A stretch of DNA of 64,000 nt. Source: Lentisphaerae bacterium GWF2_50_93 (lineage in GTDB: Bacteria; Verrucomicrobiota; Lentisphaeria; Victivallales; GWF2-50-93). Of the stretch, positions 1 to 8,275 are shown piece after piece. Numbering within the stretch: the first letter of the stretch is position 1; the number at the start of each line of letters is the position of its first letter. The translations under genes and the position numbers were made by a program. The notes beneath the pieces are model-generated. The model made no database searches, was not told the origin of the DNA, and was given only the letters and a program-made list of their open reading frames with translations. Location of the stretch: positions 1 through 64,000 of the forward strand of contig MHBI01000007.1 in the NCBI GenBank assembly GCA_001804815.1, read 5' to 3'.

Positions 1-62
1 CATTGAAATATCATCTGTATAAGAGGTTGCTTTGCATAATATTTCCCTTGGCATAACATCGC

Positions 63-82
63 TTATGTCAAGCTTGACATAA
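63..82. repeat. Perfect 20-bp palindrome
   Basis: The 20 bases from 63 to 82 equal their own reverse complement, centred on AAGCTT. The stop codon of the truncated AlbA_2 gene lies inside it. A direct repeat GCATAAC flanks it at about 51-57 and 88-94. It could be a dimer-protein binding site, a hairpin that ends the message, or the scar of the event that broke the gene. The window edge prevents a choice. Confidence 0.6.
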
Positions 83-967
83 CCTGTGCATAACGGCATT
101 CAGAAGTATCTCACGAATGGCATCCAATGGGACAGGGAAGCGATCCTCCCGGAATATTTGCCCAGTTGGAAAGCGCGCCCCCAGAGGCATTGTCCGCTCG
201 AGGAACGCCATTCCTTCCCTTACCATGGCAAAGGCGTTCATGTTTTCCTGGCGGTTGTCAACGATTTCTCCCGTGATCTCTGTGCCCCGGAATCTGCCCA
301 TTTTAATGAGGCATTGCGTATACTCCGGCAGGAACCTCTTTCCATAAAGAACCAGGGCGGCCTGTGTCAGCATGCCTCCAATCCTGAGTCCCAGACGGTC
401 AAGGATTTCTCCGAGATTTCGGCTTGTGTCCGGTGAAATCCTGTTTTGCTGGATGGACAGTTCGCGAGTCCGGAGAATTTCTTTCCTGTCCAAATCTTTA
501 ATCGCCAATCCCTCGGCAGGCAGATTTTCCCAACGGCGTCTGGCATGGCCGCGCTCGATTAGCATACGCTCATACTTGACCTGAGGCATCCGCCTTGTCG
601 TGCTACCAACTCTCTCGTATGCATGTCCCTCATATATGAAGGGACGCAAATCTTGTCCTCCTTCGACCACAACGGCTATGACATCACGACCTTCCTTGAA
701 CTTGATACGGTTTATGGAAAGATGCGCAGGTGGCTCGAAGCGGTCTGCGGCCTGTGCGATATCACGTAGTGTTTTGTCGGATACCGCCTGTCCTTCTGGA
801 TTTCCGTCCGGTCGAATTCCGAACAGGACTGTTCCACCTTTGCCGTTCAGGAATGCACATAAAGTCTGCATGGCCTCTTTAAGCTCACCGGTGGAACGCT
901 TGAACTCGAGGGATTCGCTCTCACCTTCTTTCATCAAATCATCAAGATTTTGGGAATCACGTCTCAT
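68..967 (-). pseudogene. AlbA_2 (Schlafen-type) ATP-binding protein, C-terminally truncated
   Basis: The N-terminus carries the AlbA_2 signature (ESLEFKRS, then LCAFLNGKGGTVLFGI), a putative DNA-binding domain of transcriptional regulators and RecG-like ATP-binding proteins. These proteins usually continue into a GHKL-type ATPase beginning EILLNAVMHRDY and a winged helix, totalling 400-550 residues. Here the frame reaches EILLNAVMHR, reads four aberrant residues and stops in the 20-bp palindrome, so almost all of the ATPase half is missing. Dropping one T after AGG reopens a frame to the window edge, but it does not continue with the expected DYS-type sequence. The start is taken at ATG 967; a TTG at 991 is the alternative. 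Family assignment is good; whether a shortened protein is made is unknown. Confidence 0.6.
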
Positions 968-1102
968 TATTTTTTTATGAACTTTCTTCAATAGAGTTGT
1001 AATTCTTGAAGTACTCGTGGGACATTTCTACATAAACCTCGAGAATTGGATAAAATATCATTTATCGTCTCAATTTAAACCTGGTCTTCCATTTTTATCA
1101 GG

Positions 1103-1152
1103 ACGGATGGATGGATTTATTCACCCAGGCGAATAAATCCAATCATCCATGG
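1103..1152. repeat. GGATGG-type hairpin repeat in intergenic gap
   Basis: The gap 968-1232 has no gene. It holds a hairpin with a perfect 10-bp stem, GGATTTATTC (1113-1122) and GAATAAATCC (1131-1140), an 8-base loop, and flanking GGATGGATGG and CCAATCATCC arms. The same GGATGA/GGATTG vocabulary recurs near 10.73, 32.33 and 32.48 kb, so it is treated as one member of a dispersed family. Confidence 0.5.
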
Positions 1153-1176
1153 GGCGGCAGTGAAACAAAATCAGGA

Positions 1177-1202
1177 AATGCAAGAACATGCCTTGCGGCA
1201 TT
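1177..1202 (-). terminator. Possible terminator after murJ
   Basis: About 30 bases past the murJ stop, AATGCAAG pairs with CTTGC(gg)CATT around a 7-base loop. The T-rich tail on the minus strand is poor, so this may only be an RNA 3' end stabiliser. Confidence 0.3.
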
Positions 1203-1232
1203 GACTACGAACCGATGCAGAACAATTTGGAA

Positions 1233-2801
1233 TCATTTCCTCAGGCGCAGGAGCTTGAGCCAATCCTTGGCTTCAGGACTTTCGAAGACAACTGAAACTA
1301 CCAGGTAGAGCACTACGAAAACCGAACCGGTGACAGTCAAGGGCACAATATCCCTGGGCAGGAAACTTATCTGGATGGAGACCGTGTAGAGATAAACGAA
1401 ATACGATATGGCCAGGGCGTAAAGTGCAATCGCAGTTGTCCTCAGTGTTGACGGGATGATCTGGCTGAGATGGATATTGCCGAGTTCTTTTCTAAGCAGA
1501 TAGAGGAGGATTGAACAATTAAGGAAAGAGCATATCGTGGTCGAGAGAGCAATGCCACCCTGCTTCAAAGGCCACATGAGGATCAGATTGAGGATGATGT
1601 TTATAACTATGCAGAAGACAGCAACTTTCACCGGCGTCTTCATGTCCTTCCTGGCGTTGAAGCCGGAAACGATTATCTTGATGGCCGAGAAAGCGGGAAT
1701 TCCCAGTGCGTAGAAGAGCATCGCCCAGACGGTTTCCGCAACCTCCCTGTCGCCGAACTTGCCTCCGTAGTAGAACACGTGCACGAGCGGCTTGCTGAAG
1801 ACCAAGGTGAAAACAGCAACTGGAATGCACAGGAAGAAAATGTTTTCCATGGCATGTTTGAAGGATGAAAGCATGCCAGCGATGTCATTCTTCGCGGCGT
1901 ATCTTGAAAGGTCGGTGAGTACGACGGACCCCATGGCAACGGCGAACACTCCTATTGGCAGGTCGATCAGCCTGTCTGAAAAATAAAGTGCTGGCACCGC
2001 GTAGTCGCTTATGTAGCATGCCATGGTCCTGTCGATCACGAAACTTATCTGCAGGAACGAGGCTCCGATTATTCCGGGAAGCGTCAGATGATAGAGTTCC
2101 TTCACGACCGGTTCCGAGAATATACCTGAAAACCTTATCGAAGGGAGCATCCCATCCTTTTCCAGCATCCAGAGCATCATCGCGAGCTGGAGGACTCCCG
2201 ACACCAGGACTGAAACCGAGAGTGCGTACAGCATGTCCATCGGGCTGGAGCTGTAGTAGGGGCAGACAAAAAGCAGGCACAGGATCATTACAAGGTTGAG
2301 CGTTATGGATGCGACTGCCGGAAGGAAATACCGGTTCATGCTGTTCATGACCGAACCGAAAACCCCGATGATGCAGATGAAGAACGAATAAGGCATGAGA
2401 ATGGGAAGGAGCTTGAAGGTCATGAGTACGCGCGCCGGGGCCGAATGCAGGAATGGAATTGCGAGAAGGGAGGCCATGGAGACAATGATGCATATTGCCG
2501 CAAGGATGAGGCCAAGGACTGCGGTGATCACGGTCAGCTTTTTCCTGGCGGACTCCTTGTTTTCCCGCTCGAAGGTATAGGTCATTATAGGAACAAGGGC
2601 CGTACCGAGGGCGCCCTCTCCCAGAAGCCTCCGCAGAAGGTTCGGTATCATGAATCCCATCGCCCAGGCGGTCATGAATTCTCCGCCGCCGATGATCCTG
2701 GAGAGGAGCATTTCACGTGCAAGGCCGAGTATGCGGGATACAATTGTCGCGAGGGAGACTCCGGAGCTGTGTCTGATGAGATTGTGTTTTCGTTCGGTCA
2801 T
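1233..2801 (-). CDS. murJ: Lipid II flippase MurJ
   Basis: MurJ (MviN) is an inner-membrane MOP-superfamily transporter that moves lipid II across the membrane for peptidoglycan synthesis. The 522-residue length is normal. The N-terminus SGVSLATIVSRILGLAREML and the following RRLLGEGALGTALVP are hallmark MurJ sequences, with about 14 hydrophobic helices across the whole length. It lies 27 bases downstream of the second sugar permease gene in the same direction, so it is probably the last gene of the transporter transcript. That pairing has no obvious functional logic beyond both being envelope genes. Identification is secure; co-transcription is inferred from spacing. Confidence 0.93.
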   Translation of the reverse strand: MTERKHNLIRHSSGVSLATIVSRILGLAREMLLSRIIGGGEFMTAWAMGFMIPNLLRRLLGEGALGTALVPIMTYTFERENKESARKKLTVITAVLGLILAAICIIVSMASLLAIPFLHSAPARVLMTFKLLPILMPYSFFICIIGVFGSVMNSMNRYFLPAVASITLNLVMILCLLFVCPYYSSSPMDMLYALSVSVLVSGVLQLAMMLWMLEKDGMLPSIRFSGIFSEPVVKELYHLTLPGIIGASFLQISFVIDRTMACYISDYAVPALYFSDRLIDLPIGVFAVAMGSVVLTDLSRYAAKNDIAGMLSSFKHAMENIFFLCIPVAVFTLVFSKPLVHVFYYGGKFGDREVAETVWAMLFYALGIPAFSAIKIIVSGFNARKDMKTPVKVAVFCIVINIILNLILMWPLKQGGIALSTTICSFLNCSILLYLLRKELGNIHLSQIIPSTLRTTAIALYALAISYFVYLYTVSIQISFLPRDIVPLTVTGSVFVVLYLVVSVVFESPEAKDWLKLLRLRK

Positions 2802-2828
2802 AATTTATAATTCCAGCACCTGCTGGAA

Positions 2829-3665
2829 TTATCCTTTGATTGCGCCGGCGGAGAGGCCTTTGACGAAAAGGCGCATTGTGAACAGGAATATGAGGATCAT
2901 CGGTATGCTGGCGATCGTATATCCGGCCATGAGCTGTCCCCATTCCTTGACGTATGCCGAATCCATCCTGACGAGTCCGACGGCCATCGGGAGCATGCTG
3001 TCATCGCGGATGACGACGAGTGGCAGTATGTAGTCGTTCCACAGGCCGATGAACTGCAGGATTCCGAGTGTCGAGAGGATGCTTCCGGACATCGGGAAGA
3101 CGATATTGTAGACCTGCTGGAGATGGGAGGCTCCGTCAACTTCGGCGGCATCGAAGAGGTCCTGCGGGATGTCCTCGATGAAGTTCCTGAGGATGTAGAT
3201 CTGGACGATCTGTCCTCCGGCGACATTGACAATGATAAGTGCCTGGAAGGTGTTCAGGAGGTTGAAATCCTTCAGGAGGACGAACAGCGGGATCAGGTTC
3301 GCCACGCCGGGCATGAGCATCAGGATCAGGAAGAAATACCAGAAGAAGCGCGAACCTGGCATTCTGAACCTGGCAAAGAAATATGCGGCGTTCAGAGTGA
3401 GGAACATGGTGATGAATATGGTGGTGACACTGATGAAGATGGTATTGAAGATGTATTTATAGACCATCCCCCAGGCGTATGTGTAGTTCTCTAAATGGAA
3501 AGGGAACATGAACGACCACGGATTTCCTACGAACTGCGCATTCGTCTTGCCGCTTGTGGCTATCATGACATAGAAAGGGAAGAGCGACAATGCAAGAATG
3601 AAGAAGATGAATAGATGCTTCATTATCTCACTAAAGACATTCTTAGACTTGTACATGCTTATCAT
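2829..3665 (-). CDS. Carbohydrate ABC transporter permease (MalG-like)
   Basis: This is an inner-membrane permease of the CUT1 sugar importer family. The 278 residues contain six predicted helices and the cytoplasmic EAA loop (FDAAEVDGASHLQQVYNIVFPM) that docks onto the ATPase, and the C-terminus SAGAIKG is typical. It is the MalG/LacG-type partner of the upstream permease, 13 bases away. No ATPase gene is present nearby; CUT1 systems often share an MsmK-type ATPase encoded elsewhere, so that is the likely arrangement here. The substrate cannot be read from sequence, but plant- or host-derived oligosaccharide is plausible given the neighbouring glycoside hydrolases. Confidence 0.9.
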   Translation of the reverse strand: MISMYKSKNVFSEIMKHLFIFFILALSLFPFYVMIATSGKTNAQFVGNPWSFMFPFHLENYTYAWGMVYKYIFNTIFISVTTIFITMFLTLNAAYFFARFRMPGSRFFWYFFLILMLMPGVANLIPLFVLLKDFNLLNTFQALIIVNVAGGQIVQIYILRNFIEDIPQDLFDAAEVDGASHLQQVYNIVFPMSGSILSTLGILQFIGLWNDYILPLVVIRDDSMLPMAVGLVRMDSAYVKEWGQLMAGYTIASIPMILIFLFTMRLFVKGLSAGAIKG

Positions 3666-3678
3666 GTTGTTTCCCTTT

Positions 3679-5133
3679 TTATTTCTCCACGCGGATGAAT
3701 CGGTTGTTGAGTTCCGTCAGGATGAGGATGAGGAAGAAGATGATTAGGCCGATCGCGCAGGCGTAGCCGGCCCTTCCCTCCCTGAAAGCTTCACGGAACA
3801 TATATAATCCGGGTATCATGAGCTTGCCATTGGGGCCGCCATCGATGTCGAACAGGATCAATATATGTGCATAAGCCTGGAGCGTGCCGATGATCATGAG
3901 GACCAGGTTTATCCTGACCTGCGTCATTATGAGCGGCATCTCAATATGCAGGAACTTCTGTATCGCAGTGGCGCCGTCGAGGTCGGCGGCCTCATATACG
4001 CTCGTATCAATGCCCTGGAGGCCTGCAAGGTAAATAAGCACGCCTACCACGCCGACCCAGGGGAACCCCCATATGATGAGCGCGGGGAGGACCAGATGTT
4101 CATTTCCAAGCCAGACAGGCATTACGCCTGTCTTGAAAATTCCGCCCCATCCGAGAATCCCGTCCATGTACACGAGGATGTCCATCACCTTGGTATAGAC
4201 GAGGACCCTGTTGAAGATACCTTCGTTTGGATTGAAGAAGAATTTCCAGATAAGGAGGTATACCATTCCGGGAATGATCATCGGGATCACGAAAAGCACG
4301 CGGTACCAGTAGTTCATCGTCTCGCTCTTGATCCTGTGGACGACGACAGCGGTTAGTATGGAAGGAAGCATCTTGACGATGTTGAAGGCGATCAGGACGG
4401 CGAGGACATAGAAGCCGCCCCACATGATCGTGTCGCCTCCGCTGTATGCGCCCAGGGCCCAGAAGGCAATGGAAAGGGATGCGAATGCATGCATTGTCCT
4501 TGCGCCCTCAATTGTCTTTAGTTTCTTCATCGCCGGGAGGAGCCATATGGCGAGTCCGCCAATGAGCATGATCGCGGAAAAGGCAAATACTGCGGAAAAT
4601 CCGGTGATCCTCAACAGGGCGGCAGCAAGGAAGCCGGCCGTCGAGAGGAGATATATCCATTTGTTCTCGCTCTCCTCGCTCACCAGGAATTGGAATACGA
4701 GGAGCCAGAAGCCCCAGAAGACAAGCGCTATCACCGTCTGGGACATGTTCGTATACAGGTTAGTTAGAGAGAAAGGCGCGGCAAATGCGAATCCTTTCAA
4801 GGCCAGGAGCACGGCGGTCAGGGCGAGGCAGAGGACTCCGGAAATAAATCTCAGGGTATTTGACAGGATATTCTTTTCCTTTGCGAAGATGATCACCATG
4901 TAGAAGAGGATGAAGAGGAGCACCCATGGAGTGACGACGCCAAGCACCTTCTTGAAGTTTTCCATGCCCACGAAATAATTGATGTCCTCGCCATTCCACC
5001 TGTAGAACGAATGGTACATCGCGCTTATTGCAGGATAGTAGGAGAACACGGCGACAAGCAGTACGCTGGGAAGCAGGAACAGGTAAAGATTCCAATAGTG
5101 CCTTACTCTTTTATATCCTATATCCCTTGGCAT
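3679..5133 (-). CDS. Carbohydrate ABC transporter permease (MalF-like) with multi-helix insertion
   Basis: This MalF/UgpA-type permease is 484 residues, against about 290-320 for the usual family. The N-terminus is ordinary (LFLLPSVLLVAVFSYYPAIS, then SFYRWNG and FVGMENFKKVL), and the C-terminal half is ordinary, with FVIPMIIPGMVYLLIW and the EAA loop YEAADLDGATAIQKFLHIEMPLI. Between them, residues of roughly 67-245, lies extra sequence with about five or six more hydrophobic helices joined by short loops. E. coli MalF also has an insertion, but that one is a soluble periplasmic domain. The gene is 2 bases downstream of the binding-protein gene. The role as permease is well supported; the function of the insert is unknown. 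Confidence 0.88.
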   Translation of the reverse strand: MPRDIGYKRVRHYWNLYLFLLPSVLLVAVFSYYPAISAMYHSFYRWNGEDINYFVGMENFKKVLGVVTPWVLLFILFYMVIIFAKEKNILSNTLRFISGVLCLALTAVLLALKGFAFAAPFSLTNLYTNMSQTVIALVFWGFWLLVFQFLVSEESENKWIYLLSTAGFLAAALLRITGFSAVFAFSAIMLIGGLAIWLLPAMKKLKTIEGARTMHAFASLSIAFWALGAYSGGDTIMWGGFYVLAVLIAFNIVKMLPSILTAVVVHRIKSETMNYWYRVLFVIPMIIPGMVYLLIWKFFFNPNEGIFNRVLVYTKVMDILVYMDGILGWGGIFKTGVMPVWLGNEHLVLPALIIWGFPWVGVVGVLIYLAGLQGIDTSVYEAADLDGATAIQKFLHIEMPLIMTQVRINLVLMIIGTLQAYAHILILFDIDGGPNGKLMIPGLYMFREAFREGRAGYACAIGLIIFFLILILTELNNRFIRVEK

Positions 5134-5135
5134 TC

Positions 5136-7265
5136 CTATTTCCCTCCGCTCATATTGGAAAGTCTTTCGTATTCCGAGAAGAAGGCCTTGCTGAAAGTGT
5201 TGTTGTCCTTGTCCTTGAAGCAGGGCTCCATCATGGCCTTTATCCTCATCTCCTCCAATGCGAATCCCACCAGGTTGTCCCAGCTCGCAACGAATTTCAC
5301 AGCAGCTTCGTTCCTCTTCTTCTCCACAAGCTTCTCCTGTTCGGGGGCATTTCCATCCTTGGCATCGACAAAGCTTTCCGGGAACATGTACTGGGCCAGG
5401 TAGAAGCTCCTGAAGACATTCTTGTCCGGAACACTTTCACGGGCCTTCCTTATAAGTTCAATGTAGTCGTTCGCGGCCGCGTTCGGCAATGCACCGCCGA
5501 GGACGTCAAGATATTTCGGATAGTCGTTCTCGCCTGATATGTAGGGCCAGAACGTCTGTTTTTCGAGCATGTCAGTCTTTGAGCCCATGATGAAATTGAG
5601 ATATCCCCAATAGCCTTTGAAGTTGGGCACGAAAGCCTCGAGGAACGGAGTGGGCTTGGCCCCCTTGACCGCCGGTATCCACTGTGCTATTTCATTGAGC
5701 TTCTGGTTGTTTTCAGGTGTCGTGCAGTACTGGAAGAAGTCCACGCACTCGGCCTTGCGCTCGGTGAACTTGGTTATACCGAACTTGAACCCGGTATCGG
5801 AGCTCTCCACGACTCTTCCAACTATATATTTCCCATACGCCGGATCGTCCTTTGCCGGCAGCGGGAAATCAAAAATACCGACGTCGAAGCTCCTCTTGCG
5901 CGTCATGCCCGCATCCGCCGCCGGTGAAACCGGATCCAAATCCGTGACCACTGGAACTGTCCTGCCCTTCTGGTCGGCGCAGTCTTCAACGACTATTCCG
6001 TATGACTCCCACAGGTTCGATCCTTTCACAGGATATAGGACCAGCTTCTTCACGTCGCCTTCCCTGCTTACCTGCAGCTGAACTGTCTTTGCGCCGGAGT
6101 TCGCCGCTTCCATGAGCCGCGCCGACGCCTCGGCGGAATTTGCGACCTGCTTGTCGTCCACCGACACAATCACGTCGCCGAAGGGCTGATCATTTATCTT
6201 CTTTATGTAGGAGCTCGCATCCCAGCTGCCGGACGTTATCATCACGGCGTTGCCCTGGACGAATGAGAAACCTGCATCCATCCTGTCGACGGACATGAAG
6301 CCGGGATTGAAATAGCTTGACAGCTTCCTGGTAAGTTCATTGTAGACCTTGTACTTCTCGTCCTGCAGGGAAAGCCCGCCGGAGAGCATGGCCTGCAGAA
6401 CGTCCTGGTAGTTCGCATATCCGTCGCATCCGAAGTCGATGTCAAGGCATCTGTCGGCGGAAAGCATTCCCGCATATCTGAATCTGAAGATATTCACCTG
6501 GTATCTGGAGGATGCTATCGGGACAACCGTCAGGCTGGATTTCTGCCTGGCCGGGGAGAAGAAACCCCACAGTCCGCTCTTCGATGACTGCTGGCTGTTG
6601 AAGGCCTTGATTTCATCATTCCTGGTCTTCACATATTCCTGGATCTTTTCGCAGTCCTTGAAAAGATCCTCGAGGGTCTCCGGTGGTCCATCCCTCTGGA
6701 GAATCTTCTTCATCAGGGTCTTGTTGTAGAAGATCCTGACGGTGAACTGGCTGAATCCCACGGCATAATAGTCAAGGAGCTCTGGAATATAGCTGTTCTG
6801 AAGCCCGTCGGTGAAGGTGTCCATCCACGGAGTGTCCTTGAACTCATTGTCCTTGTTGTAGGGGTTGGGCTGGCGCAGCTCATCGGTGATCGGCTGGAAA
6901 TATCTTCCGAGATAAAGCTTGACGTCGAAGAACCCGAGTTCAACAAGATCGGGGGCGGTCCTCCCGATGAGCTGGGTGGTGACCCACTGGGCGTAGGCGC
7001 GTTCGGTCACCGGGATCTGTATGATCTTGATATCCGGATGCAATTTCTCATACCCGTTGATCATTTCATCCACGGCATCCTTGATTCCAAGCTCCAACTG
7101 CCAGTGGCATATCCTTATGACTTTCTTCTTGAGGATTAACTCATCCTCCTTTATCTTATAGACATTCCAGAGCGCACCGACATAGCAGACAAGCAATATG
7201 GCGAGTCCGATGTAGTTCACAAAGGACATCCTTGATTCAATTTCGCCTGGTTTGTTGTCAGCCAT
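5136..7265 (-). CDS. Membrane-anchored sugar-binding protein with inserted permuted PDZ-like domain
   Basis: This is an extracellular solute-binding protein of the sugar ABC type (family 1), 709 residues from ATG 7265. That start has AGAGGAAAA just upstream and overlaps the previous stop as TAATG. A single helix (residues about 14-36) anchors it; there is no lipobox. Binding-protein sequence runs from VIRICHW through GNAVMITSGSWD and resumes at FDVGIFDFPLP. Between these, residues about 357-459 (DNA about 5889-6197) read as a PDZ-like domain with its halves swapped: GDVIVSVDDKQV to LVLYP first, then GIVVED to PVSPAADAGM. No such insertion belongs to the usual fold. It may tether the binding protein to a partner such as the upstream TPR protein; that is speculation. 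Confidence 0.88.
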   Translation of the reverse strand: MADNKPGEIESRMSFVNYIGLAILLVCYVGALWNVYKIKEDELILKKKVIRICHWQLELGIKDAVDEMINGYEKLHPDIKIIQIPVTERAYAQWVTTQLIGRTAPDLVELGFFDVKLYLGRYFQPITDELRQPNPYNKDNEFKDTPWMDTFTDGLQNSYIPELLDYYAVGFSQFTVRIFYNKTLMKKILQRDGPPETLEDLFKDCEKIQEYVKTRNDEIKAFNSQQSSKSGLWGFFSPARQKSSLTVVPIASSRYQVNIFRFRYAGMLSADRCLDIDFGCDGYANYQDVLQAMLSGGLSLQDEKYKVYNELTRKLSSYFNPGFMSVDRMDAGFSFVQGNAVMITSGSWDASSYIKKINDQPFGDVIVSVDDKQVANSAEASARLMEAANSGAKTVQLQVSREGDVKKLVLYPVKGSNLWESYGIVVEDCADQKGRTVPVVTDLDPVSPAADAGMTRKRSFDVGIFDFPLPAKDDPAYGKYIVGRVVESSDTGFKFGITKFTERKAECVDFFQYCTTPENNQKLNEIAQWIPAVKGAKPTPFLEAFVPNFKGYWGYLNFIMGSKTDMLEKQTFWPYISGENDYPKYLDVLGGALPNAAANDYIELIRKARESVPDKNVFRSFYLAQYMFPESFVDAKDGNAPEQEKLVEKKRNEAAVKFVASWDNLVGFALEEMRIKAMMEPCFKDKDNNTFSKAFFSEYERLSNMSGGK

Positions 7266-8194
7266 TATCTTTTTTCCTCTTTGGCCTTTGCAGGCTGATT
7301 TCCCGCTGTTCCCGATGCTCCAAGCGTTTTCGCCCTCTCCAAGGAGTAGTAGGATCTGCTGTCGCTTCCGCATTCGTTATAGAACTTCATGTAGTAGTCA
7401 ACCGCCGTCTTATTGTCTGAAAGCCTGGTTTCGGATATTCTTGCGACCTTGAAGTAGGCGGTGGCCTTGTACTGGAAGCTGGTGGGGCCGAACTTGCAGT
7501 AGTCGATGAGGGAGTCGACGCTTTTCTTGAAGTCACCGCGGAAGAAATAAACATTATAGAGGTAGGTTGCCATCACCGGGGCAAGCATTGCATTCCTGTC
7601 CTTTGCAACATCGATCTTCCTTGCATCCTTCCTGAATGGAACCAGATACTTGTCCATGTCGGCGCAATGGGAGGTGACCCTGGCGTCATTGACATCATCG
7701 GACTGCATGATCGCCCTTGAAAGCATGGCGTCCTGCGCAAAGACAGTGCCGGCGCCATCCTGCTGGACCTCGGTCCAGAGCTCCTCTGCCTTCCCCGCCT
7801 TGCCCGTATCCGATTCGCGGACAGATATCCTATACAGGCATTCAGCCTTCATGGATTTCCAGAACTGCAGGTACTTATGATCGGTACCGGCCTCCTTCAG
7901 ACACCTGTCATAAAGTATGACGGCCTTCCCGTAATCGTCGGAAGTGACACTGTTCTTCATGAGGAACTGGAAGCAGAACGCCTGTCCGGTAAGGGCCTGC
8001 AGCATCTCATCCTTGTCCGAAGCCTTTTTTTCGGCCTCCTCGAAATAACTCCGTGCCTTTTTCACCTCCTGGAACCTGTATTCAAGCCAGGCCTTCTTCA
8101 AGAGGACGGAAGCCTTGTCCTCCGCGGCGACAGCAGCGGAAAACGAAAAGGCAGTGAACAGAATCAACACAGCTGTCCTCGAAAGATGAAGCAT
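7265..8194 (-). CDS. Secreted TPR-like protein, first gene of sugar transporter unit
   Basis: The 309-residue product begins with a signal peptide (VLILFTAFSFSAAVAA) and then shows helical TPR-like units, for example ARSYFEEAEKKASDKDEMLQ, AVILYDRCLKEAG and AYFKVARISETRLSDNKTAVDYY. It is predicted to be periplasmic and probably mediates protein-protein contact. GGGGAGAGGG precedes the ATG closely. Its stop overlaps the binding-protein start, a strong sign of translational coupling, so it probably serves the same transporter. No catalytic motif was seen and the exact family is not recognised. A TPR partner for a PDZ-bearing binding protein would make sense but is not shown by the sequence. Confidence 0.75.
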   Translation of the reverse strand: MLHLSRTAVLILFTAFSFSAAVAAEDKASVLLKKAWLEYRFQEVKKARSYFEEAEKKASDKDEMLQALTGQAFCFQFLMKNSVTSDDYGKAVILYDRCLKEAGTDHKYLQFWKSMKAECLYRISVRESDTGKAGKAEELWTEVQQDGAGTVFAQDAMLSRAIMQSDDVNDARVTSHCADMDKYLVPFRKDARKIDVAKDRNAMLAPVMATYLYNVYFFRGDFKKSVDSLIDYCKFGPTSFQYKATAYFKVARISETRLSDNKTAVDYYMKFYNECGSDSRSYYSLERAKTLGASGTAGNQPAKAKEEKR

Positions 8195-8275
8195 CCCTCT
8201 CCCCTTGAATTACAGAAAATGAAAGAGCAAAGTAATACCCGGTCAAATAATTTTCAATATACTTAACCAAGATAA

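Noticed and set aside
7266-7373. Earlier start for the sugar-binding protein
   Set aside because: It would overlap the TPR gene by 108 bases and place non-signal residues before the anchor helix; ATG 7265 has a good ribosome site.
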